Source: Chryseobacterium mucoviscidosis | Lineage (GTDB): Bacteria > Bacteroidota > Bacteroidia > Flavobacteriales > Weeksellaceae | DNA: 64,000 nucleotides | Direction: 5' to 3' | Assembly: GCF_002177115.1 (NCBI RefSeq) | Contig: NZ_MVAG01000113.1 | Location: forward strand, 1-64,000 | In this document: in pieces, positions 38,896-45,895 of the stretch | How the letters are laid out: each line of letters starts with the position of its first letter | Numbering within the stretch: the stretch's first letter is position 1 | Program-made: the position numbers and the translations under genes | Notes under the pieces: model-generated | The model's database searches: none | What the model was told of the DNA's origin: nothing | What the model saw: the letters and a program-made list of their open reading frames with translations, nothing else

Positions 38896-41259
38896 ATGGC
38901 AGATCAAATCAAAAAATCAGCGAATAAAGTTCCAATCGGTCAGAAGGTCGCTTTTGGGTTGGGAATGTTGGCGAACCAGATGTTTCCTGCAATGATCGGG
39001 ATTTTCACCGTTGTATTGGTAGAGAAACTCGGCTTTAGCGGATTTTTGTTAGGCTTAACCTACTTTATTCCTAAGTTTTATGACGCTTTGTTTGATTTGA
39101 TTATGGGATATGTAAGCGATAATACCAAATCCAAATGGGGAAGAAGAAGACAGTATGTTTTAGCAGGAGCCATTATTTTAGGGATTTCGTTTGCTTTGAT
39201 GTGGCAGTTGTATGCTGAAAATGGTGTTACGTACAATTTTTGGTACTTTTTGGTGGTTTCACTTATTTTTTATTCAGGATTAACCATCTTCAGTATTCCT
39301 TACGTGGCGATGGGTTACGAAATGAGCGACGATTTCCATGAGCGTACCAATATTATGGCGACTTCTCAGTTGATTGGTCAGTTAGCTTGGGTGGTTGCAC
39401 CTTGGTTTTGGGTAATCATGGCAGATCAGTCCTTATTTCCATCCAGTGATGTTGCGGTGAGAACTTTGGCGGTTTATGTTGCTATTGGTTGTGCCATTTT
39501 AGCGGCAATTCCGGCATTTTTTATTCCAAGTAAATCGACACTTCACGAAAATTACAGTCCGATTGATTTGAAAGGAATCCTCGGAAGTTTCGGCGAAATA
39601 AAAGAAGGATTGAAAGCTTCGGTAGAAATTAAACCGTTCAGAAAAATATGTATTGCTACTTTTTTAATATTTAATGCATTTCAGACTACAGCCGGATTTT
39701 CCTACTTCATCATCAAATATTATTTGTTCAAAGGAAATGAAGAGGGATTTGGATTATGGCCCACTTTATTCGGAAGTGTAGGTGCAATTATTACAACCGT
39801 TGCAGTCATTCCTATCGTGGCAAGAATGTCGAAAGTAATGGGCAAGAAGAAAGCATTTTTGGTTTCTCAGGGCATTTCAATCGTGGGTTATATTTTACTG
39901 TATTTACTTTTCGTTCCGGGCAAACCGTATCTGTTTCTGTTTGCGTTGCCGTTTTTCTCCTTCGGAATCGGGAGTTTGTTTACCTTAATGATGTCCATGA
40001 CTTCTGATGTAATCGATATTGATGAACTCAACACAGGAAAAAGAAGAGAAGGAAGTTTAGGCGCTATTTATTGGTGGATGGTAAAATTCGGAACCGCTGT
40101 TGCGGGATTATTAAGTGGGATGATTCTTTCTTTGGTCGCTTTTCAATCCAATGCCGCTACACAAACCGATGAAACGATGTTTTGGTTACGAATTTTCTTT
40201 GTCGGCATTCCGATTTTAGGAACTTTAGCCGCCATTTGGGCAATGAAAGATTATGATGTAGATGAAGCCAAAGCCAGAGAAGTAAGAGATTTATTAGAAA
40301 AAAGAAAAGCCCCCAAACCTTCCGGATACGGCGCGAACAATGTTTTAGAAGGAATGAATTTGGCAGGACTTTCAAGAGCGCAATTGCAACAAAAATTCCC
40401 ACAATATTATTTCCCAACATTTGATTATACCAATGTTGAAGGCATAAAAACCGAATTTTCAACGGTTTTCAAAGCAGGAATGACCGGAATTTGTTTCAGC
40501 GTTTTTACCGAAAAACAATTTCCGGGAGACTTTATCACCGAAGAGCAAATCAGAAAACGCCTCGAAATATTAAAACCTCATACGCAATGGATCAGGGTAT
40601 TTTCTTCTACCCACGGACACGAGAATATTCCAAAAATCGCCAAAAAAATGGGCTTCAAAGTGTTAATGGGAGCGTGGATTGGCAAGGATGAGGTAGAAAA
40701 TCAGCAGGAAATTCAGGTTTTAATTCAGTTAATTAAAGAAGGAAATGTAGATATTGCCGCTGTTGGAAACGAAGTCCTTTTCCGTGGCGACCAAAACGAA
40801 GAAACTTTACTAGGATATATTCAACAAGTTAAAAATCAAACGCTGAATACTCCTGTAACTTATATTGATGTGTATTACGAAATCATCAATCACCCGAAAT
40901 TGGTTTCTGCAAGTGATAAAATTTTAATTAATTGTTATCCTTTCTGGGAAGGCGCATCCATAGACCATGCCGGAATGTATTTGCAGGAAATGTATCATCA
41001 AACCAAAAAAATCGCAGGCGGAAAAGAAATCATCATCGCAGAAACCGGTTGGCCAAGTAAAGGCGAAGAAGTACAAAACGCAAAACCATCCACCGAAAAC
41101 TTGATGAGATACTTCATCGAAGCGCAAAAATGGGCATCAAAAGAACAAATCAACTTGTTTTATTTCTCTTCTTTCGATGAATCGTGGAAAATCCATTACG
41201 AAGGTTGGGCAGGAACTTCGTGGGGATTGTGGGATACCAATGAAAATTTCAAATTTTGA
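38896..41259 (+). CDS. MFS (GPH-type) sugar transporter fused to a GH17 domain
   Basis: A 787-aa fusion. Residues 1-450 are a 12-helix major facilitator protein of the glycoside-pentoside-hexuronide type (SDNTKSKWGRRRQYVL, IPYVAMGYEMS); residues about 450-520 are a charged, Pro-rich linker; residues about 525-787 are a GH17 barrel with Glu626 (AVGNEVL) and Glu716 (AETGWPSKGE). Both ends of a 12-helix MFS are cytoplasmic, so the GH17 domain should face the cytoplasm. The domain is closely similar to the next gene product. The arrangement couples import of beta-glucan oligosaccharides to their hydrolysis or transglycosylation. Fusion confirmed by a continuous reading frame with no stop; no assembly artefact is evident. 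Confidence 0.9.
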   Translation: MADQIKKSANKVPIGQKVAFGLGMLANQMFPAMIGIFTVVLVEKLGFSGFLLGLTYFIPKFYDALFDLIMGYVSDNTKSKWGRRRQYVLAGAIILGISFALMWQLYAENGVTYNFWYFLVVSLIFYSGLTIFSIPYVAMGYEMSDDFHERTNIMATSQLIGQLAWVVAPWFWVIMADQSLFPSSDVAVRTLAVYVAIGCAILAAIPAFFIPSKSTLHENYSPIDLKGILGSFGEIKEGLKASVEIKPFRKICIATFLIFNAFQTTAGFSYFIIKYYLFKGNEEGFGLWPTLFGSVGAIITTVAVIPIVARMSKVMGKKKAFLVSQGISIVGYILLYLLFVPGKPYLFLFALPFFSFGIGSLFTLMMSMTSDVIDIDELNTGKRREGSLGAIYWWMVKFGTAVAGLLSGMILSLVAFQSNAATQTDETMFWLRIFFVGIPILGTLAAIWAMKDYDVDEAKAREVRDLLEKRKAPKPSGYGANNVLEGMNLAGLSRAQLQQKFPQYYFPTFDYTNVEGIKTEFSTVFKAGMTGICFSVFTEKQFPGDFITEEQIRKRLEILKPHTQWIRVFSSTHGHENIPKIAKKMGFKVLMGAWIGKDEVENQQEIQVLIQLIKEGNVDIAAVGNEVLFRGDQNEETLLGYIQQVKNQTLNTPVTYIDVYYEIINHPKLVSASDKILINCYPFWEGASIDHAGMYLQEMYHQTKKIAGGKEIIIAETGWPSKGEEVQNAKPSTENLMRYFIEAQKWASKEQINLFYFSSFDESWKIHYEGWAGTSWGLWDTNENFKF

Positions 41260-41324
41260 AAACAGACAAGAAATATCAGACTAAATCATCATTTATCATT
41301 CATCATCACAATAATCTTTAGAAT

Positions 41325-42221
41325 ATGTCGTACAGAGCAGAGCAGTATTTATCCTTACCCAAGCAAAATCAGGATAATTACATCAAAGGAAAAACCGAAA
41401 CCGAAAAAAGAGATTTGTTCAGAGAAATTCTGTACAACGGCATTCACGGCTTTTGTTTTAGTTTGTATGAGGACGGACAAAAACCCGGCGACATCATTTC
41501 CGAGGAGCAGGTTCGCCGAAGAATGGAAATCCTGAAACCGCACACTTTGTGGGTTCGCTCGTTTTCCTGCACCGAAGGCAACGAACACATCCCGAAAATT
41601 GCCAAAGAATTCGGAATGAAAACCTTGGTCGGAGCTTGGTTGGGCGACGATCCCGAAATCAACGAAAGAGAAGTGGAAGGATTGATAAAACTTGCCAAAG
41701 AAGGTTTTGTAGACATTGCAGCAGTCGGAAATGAGGTAATGTACCGAAAAGATTTATCCGAAGACGAGTTGCTGGATTTTATCAACCGAGTAAAAAAAGA
41801 AATCCCCGAAATTCCGGTAGGTTACGTAGATGCCTATTACGAATTCACCATAAAACCAAGAATTACCGAGGCTTGCGACGTTATTTTGGCAAACTGTTAT
41901 CCGTTTTGGGAAAGCTGTCCTGCTGAAAACTCGCTCAATTATATGAAGCAGATGTATTATCAGGCAAAACAGGCAGCCAACGGAAAACCTGTTATCATTT
42001 CCGAAACCGGTTGGCCAAGCAAAGGCGAAGAACTAAAAGGCGCTTTTCCATCAGAAAAAAATGCGCTGGATTATTTCATCAACACCCAATTGTGGTGTAT
42101 GGACGAGGAAATCGACTGTTTCTACTTTTCCTCTTTCGATGAAAGTTGGAAAGTTGGTCCCGAAGGCGAAGTCGGCGCACATTGGGGGATTTGGGACAAA
42201 CACGAGAAGTTGAAGTATTGA
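41325..42221 (+). CDS. Cytoplasmic GH17 enzyme
   Basis: A 298-aa GH17 protein without signal peptide. Catalytic Glu137 (AVGNEVM) and Glu227 (SETGWPSKGE) correspond to those of the upstream fusion, and many segments match it (RRRMEILKPHT, NCYPFWE, FYFSSFDESWK), so the two arose by duplication. It probably acts in the cytoplasm on imported oligosaccharides, alongside the phosphorylase. 65 bp after the MFS-GH17 stop, so most likely in the same operon. Transglycosylation rather than hydrolysis is possible in this family. Confidence 0.88.
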   Translation: MSYRAEQYLSLPKQNQDNYIKGKTETEKRDLFREILYNGIHGFCFSLYEDGQKPGDIISEEQVRRRMEILKPHTLWVRSFSCTEGNEHIPKIAKEFGMKTLVGAWLGDDPEINEREVEGLIKLAKEGFVDIAAVGNEVMYRKDLSEDELLDFINRVKKEIPEIPVGYVDAYYEFTIKPRITEACDVILANCYPFWESCPAENSLNYMKQMYYQAKQAANGKPVIISETGWPSKGEELKGAFPSEKNALDYFINTQLWCMDEEIDCFYFSSFDESWKVGPEGEVGAHWGIWDKHEKLKY

Positions 42222-42302
42222 GGAGAAGGAAGAAGGAAGAAGGAAGTTTTTTGTGCTGTTTCATCTGTCAGAAGTTTATCCTGAGCTTATCAATGAGATC
42301 CC

Positions 42303-42358
42303 ACTTTTTTCTTTTCCGTTGCCTGAGCGAAGTCGAAGGCAACGGAAAAGAAAAAAGT
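42303..42358. repeat. Long perfect inverted repeat (21-bp stem)
   Basis: Arms 42303-42323 and 42338-42358 are perfectly complementary over 21 bp, with a 14-nt loop TGAGCGAAGTCGAA. The inner part is CCGTTGCC/GGCAACGG. Upstream, 42273-42293 matches the AGTTTATGCTGAGCTTGTCGAA family seen at 61142-61163. A strong hairpin between the GH17 and GH16-T9SS genes. Confidence 0.8.
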
Positions 42359-42453
42359 TCCACTCAAGTCGGGCTGCGAGAAATTTGAGATTAAAAAATA
42401 TAGACTTATTTCATCTATAATTTAAAATCTAAAATCTAAAATTTAAAAAAGTT

Positions 42454-44154
42454 ATGATCAAAAAATTACACCATATCGTTCTATTCTTTTTAAGCACACT
42501 TTATTTGGCGCAGGTCGATGTCGTGTACAATGATTTGGTCTGGTCCGACGAATTTTCCACCAACGGCGCTGTTGACAATACCAAATGGTTTCATCAAACT
42601 CAATTGCCTACAACAGGTGGTTGGTACAATAATGAGCAACAACATTACACCAATCTCATCACCAATTCTTTCGCGAACAATGGTGAACTGAATATTGTTG
42701 CTAAAAAAGAAACCTTTACCGATCAGGGGTATACCAAAAATTATACTTCGGCAAGATTAAATTCAAAATTTGCTTTTAAATATGGCAGAGTTGATGTACG
42801 GGCAAAAGTTCCTAAAAACCAAGGAAATTGGCCTGCAATCTGGCTTTTAGGAAGAAATATCAACGAACCGGGTGGCTATTTCGCTTCTACTTATGGAAAT
42901 ACCAATTGGCCGGCTTGTGGAGAAATTGATATGATGGAATACGGAATTTTCCCTTCTGCTCCAGTAAATTTTATTAAGAGTACGTTGCATACGCCGTCAT
43001 CGTCAGGAAATTCTGTCAACCACGGCGGAATGTTGGCTTCATCAGACATTACCGATAATTACCACATTTATTCGATGAACTGGTCGCCGAATCAAATTAC
43101 ATTTTTGCTAGACGGAGTGGCGTATTACACTTACAATCCTGCCGTTAAAAATGCATCGACTTGGCCTTTTGATAAAGAACAGTATTTGTTACTCAATATT
43201 GCAATGGGCGGTGTTGCAGGAAACATTCCTTCCACATTTACCAATGCCTCGATGATTATTGATTATGTGAGAGTCTATCAGAATACCACTCCGGATACGG
43301 TTGCACCCACCAATTTTACCGCAACAGTAGGAGCAGTAACCAGCGATTCCGTAGAATTATTACTGAATGCGACGGATAATTTTGGAGCGATTACTTATCA
43401 GATTTCGGGTGGTGCGACGCAAACGGTTTACGGAACTTCTGGAGTTCAAAAATCTGTAATTATTTCAGGGTTAAGTCCATCTACCAATTATAACTTTAAT
43501 ATTTCCGCAAGCGATGGAGCAGGAAATACCGCAGCCAATAATCCCATCATACTGAATGCAACCACACTTTCCAATATCAACACGGCTTGCAACGGCGCAT
43601 CTACACTGGCTTCACAAGGTGCTTTTTCTACGGGATACAAATACGACTTTCAAACCACTGGAGCCGATGTGAAAATTACGTTTGAACTTTTAGATACCGA
43701 TAAAACAGGTGTTGTAGCTTATTTATGGAAACAAACCCCTTTTACAGAAACACCAATGACCAATGTTTCCGGAAAGAAATTTTCGGGTACCATTACAGGA
43801 CAAACCGCGGGTTCTACAATTAATTATGCAGTGAAATTTGCCTACGCAGGAGGAATGTCGGTGACTAAATATTATTCTTACGTAGTTGGCGATGCGTGTA
43901 TGTCTCTAGGAGTTGCAGATTCCTTTAAAGCCAAAGAACTGTTTTATCCCAATCCTGTTGAAAATGTTCTGAGTCTGAAATTACCTGAGAACAAAAATAC
44001 GGTTACACTTTATGATTTTTCAGGGAAGAAACTTTTTGGAAAAAATGTGGGGACGACTTTGGATTTAGATTTTAGTTCTTTTTTATCGGGTACTTATTTA
44101 ATCAAAATTGAAAATCAGAAAGGAACCAATACATATAAAATCATAAAAAAATAA
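42454..44154 (+). CDS. GH16 laminarinase-like enzyme with T9SS domain
   Basis: A 566-aa secreted enzyme. Order: signal peptide (1-19), GH16 domain (about 25-285) with Glu157 and Glu162 in GEIDMMEY, a fibronectin III-like domain (about 290-375), a beta-sandwich module (about 375-485), and a type A T9SS sorting domain (about 490-566, LFYPNPVENVLSL). In contrast to the GH16 lipoprotein at 31321, it would be exported through the T9SS and work at the surface or outside the cell. The catalytic spacing is the beta-1,3-glucanase type. Preceded by a strong hairpin and an A/T-rich leader. Confidence 0.92.
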   Translation: MIKKLHHIVLFFLSTLYLAQVDVVYNDLVWSDEFSTNGAVDNTKWFHQTQLPTTGGWYNNEQQHYTNLITNSFANNGELNIVAKKETFTDQGYTKNYTSARLNSKFAFKYGRVDVRAKVPKNQGNWPAIWLLGRNINEPGGYFASTYGNTNWPACGEIDMMEYGIFPSAPVNFIKSTLHTPSSSGNSVNHGGMLASSDITDNYHIYSMNWSPNQITFLLDGVAYYTYNPAVKNASTWPFDKEQYLLLNIAMGGVAGNIPSTFTNASMIIDYVRVYQNTTPDTVAPTNFTATVGAVTSDSVELLLNATDNFGAITYQISGGATQTVYGTSGVQKSVIISGLSPSTNYNFNISASDGAGNTAANNPIILNATTLSNINTACNGASTLASQGAFSTGYKYDFQTTGADVKITFELLDTDKTGVVAYLWKQTPFTETPMTNVSGKKFSGTITGQTAGSTINYAVKFAYAGGMSVTKYYSYVVGDACMSLGVADSFKAKELFYPNPVENVLSLKLPENKNTVTLYDFSGKKLFGKNVGTTLDLDFSSFLSGTYLIKIENQKGTNTYKIIKK

Positions 44155-44239
44155 AACAAAAAACGATTCGTGATTTTTAATAACATTATTTCTGAAAATT
44201 AACGGTCAGCCATAATACTAATTTTTAAACTTTATAAAG

Positions 44240-45814
44240 ATGAAAAATTTATCTCTTTTTTTAATGCTTTTGGCATTTAGTTTTGGCTTTTCTCAGCCAA
44301 CAACTAACGCACCGACTCCTACTCAGGCAGCGGCAGATGTAATTTCTATATTCAGTGATGCTTATACGAATGTTGCTACGAACTATAATCCGAACTGGGG
44401 ACAGTCCGGAAGTGTGAATACTTCTTTTCAGGCGGTTTCTGGATCTGGAAATAATATTTTGGTATATTCTAATTTCAATTATCAGGGAACAGATCTTACC
44501 ACTCAGAATGCTGCTGCGATGGAATATCTTCACATTGACGTCTGGACAAATACTGCAGGTGCTGTTCTTAAAGTTTCACCCATCAATAACGGAACAGGAT
44601 CCAGTGAATTTTTGGTGAATGTTCCTCTCACGAATGCGGGATGGAGCAGTGTAGATCTTCCAAAATCTGCGTTTACGGGAATGACCTGGAATTCTGTTTT
44701 TCAGATAAAATTTGACGGACAGTCCGGAGCAAATCCTTCGACAATTTACCTGGATAATATCTATTTCTGGAAAAATCCCGTGAATCCTACTGCAGATGCT
44801 ACTTTAAGCGATTTAAAAGTAAACGGAACCACTGTTTCAGGGTTCAGTTCTGCGATTCTTTCCTATACTTTGGAATATCCGCAAGGTACAACGGCTGTTC
44901 CGCAAATTACTGCGGCTACAACCACCAATGCAAGCGCAACAAAAGTCATTACTCAGTCATCGGCAATTCCGGGTACGGCAACTGTTTTGGTAACCTCACA
45001 AAACGGATTGGTAACCAAAACATACACGGTAAATTATGTAGTTTCAGGACCTAATGTTGCTGCGCCAACTCCTCCTGCGAGAGCAGCGACGGATGTTATT
45101 TCCATGTTCAGTAATGCTTATGCCAATATTCCGATTGATGCATGGTCTGCGGTTTGGGACGATTCTAGTATTTCTGATATTCAGGTAGCAGGAAATGATA
45201 CTAAAAAAATTATTTTCACCAATTTCCTAGGAGTGGATTTCAGCGGAGCCGGACATCATATCAATGCAACTAATTTCACCCATTTCCATATGGATATCTG
45301 GATCGACAATAGTGTGGATCTGGTAGGGAAAGTATTCAATCTTAAACTTTCACAATGGGGAGGAACTTCGGGAGAGGTTTCTGCACTGGAGCTTCCGCTT
45401 AATACAGGAACTACACCTGCTTTGGTAAAAGGGCAATGGCTTTCAATTGATGTTCCGCTAAGTAGCTGGACGAATAATGCTGCAAGAAATGATATCGCCC
45501 AGTTTGTGATTACTTCCAATATCGGAACGGTTTATTTTGATAATCTCTATTTTCATAAAGCTACAGTATTGGGAACCAACGAAGCTACCGTTTCCAAAAG
45601 CTTGAGAGTTTATCCTAATCCTGCGAATGTAGGTGAAACAATTACGGCAGAAAGTAAAGTGAAAACCATCGAAGTGTATACTTTATCGGGACAAAAAGTA
45701 AAGAGTGAGAACTCAAATACCATATCCACACAAGGATTTGCTAAAGGAATGTATATTTTGAAAACCACGACAGATAAAGGGGAAGTTCAGTCTTCAAAAG
45801 TTATTGTGAAATAA
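44240..45814 (+). CDS. T9SS-exported glucan-binding protein with two CBM-like modules
   Basis: A 524-aa secreted protein. Signal peptide (1-18), binding-like module (about 24-192), cadherin-like beta-sandwich (about 193-270, ADATLSDLKVNG), second binding-like module (about 275-445), T9SS sorting domain (about 450-524, RVYPNPANVGET). The two modules resemble those in the lipoprotein at 29419, with DVIS-x-FS-D/N-A-Y motifs and endings like IYLDNIYFWK. No catalytic motif is seen. Likely an extracellular beta-glucan binding partner of the GH16-T9SS enzyme. A terminator at 45839 follows. Confidence 0.78.
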   Translation: MKNLSLFLMLLAFSFGFSQPTTNAPTPTQAAADVISIFSDAYTNVATNYNPNWGQSGSVNTSFQAVSGSGNNILVYSNFNYQGTDLTTQNAAAMEYLHIDVWTNTAGAVLKVSPINNGTGSSEFLVNVPLTNAGWSSVDLPKSAFTGMTWNSVFQIKFDGQSGANPSTIYLDNIYFWKNPVNPTADATLSDLKVNGTTVSGFSSAILSYTLEYPQGTTAVPQITAATTTNASATKVITQSSAIPGTATVLVTSQNGLVTKTYTVNYVVSGPNVAAPTPPARAATDVISMFSNAYANIPIDAWSAVWDDSSISDIQVAGNDTKKIIFTNFLGVDFSGAGHHINATNFTHFHMDIWIDNSVDLVGKVFNLKLSQWGGTSGEVSALELPLNTGTTPALVKGQWLSIDVPLSSWTNNAARNDIAQFVITSNIGTVYFDNLYFHKATVLGTNEATVSKSLRVYPNPANVGETITAESKVKTIEVYTLSGQKVKSENSNTISTQGFAKGMYILKTTTDKGEVQSSKVIVK

Positions 45815-45838
45815 TTAAAATTAACAATAAATAATTAG

Positions 45839-45868
45839 ACGTCCGTTGAAAAAAACGGACGTTTTTTT
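45839..45868 (+). terminator. Intrinsic terminator
   Basis: ACGTCCGTT pairs with AACGGACGT (45839-45847 and 45854-45862), followed by seven Ts. It closes the glucan locus transcript before the regulator gene. Confidence 0.9.
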
Positions 45869-45895
45869 CTTAAATTTTATCTATATTTGAGTAGA

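Noticed and set aside
42146..42388. An 80-codon plus-strand frame after the GH17 gene
   Set aside because: Overlaps the GH17 end and a long hairpin; composition is of a chance frame.
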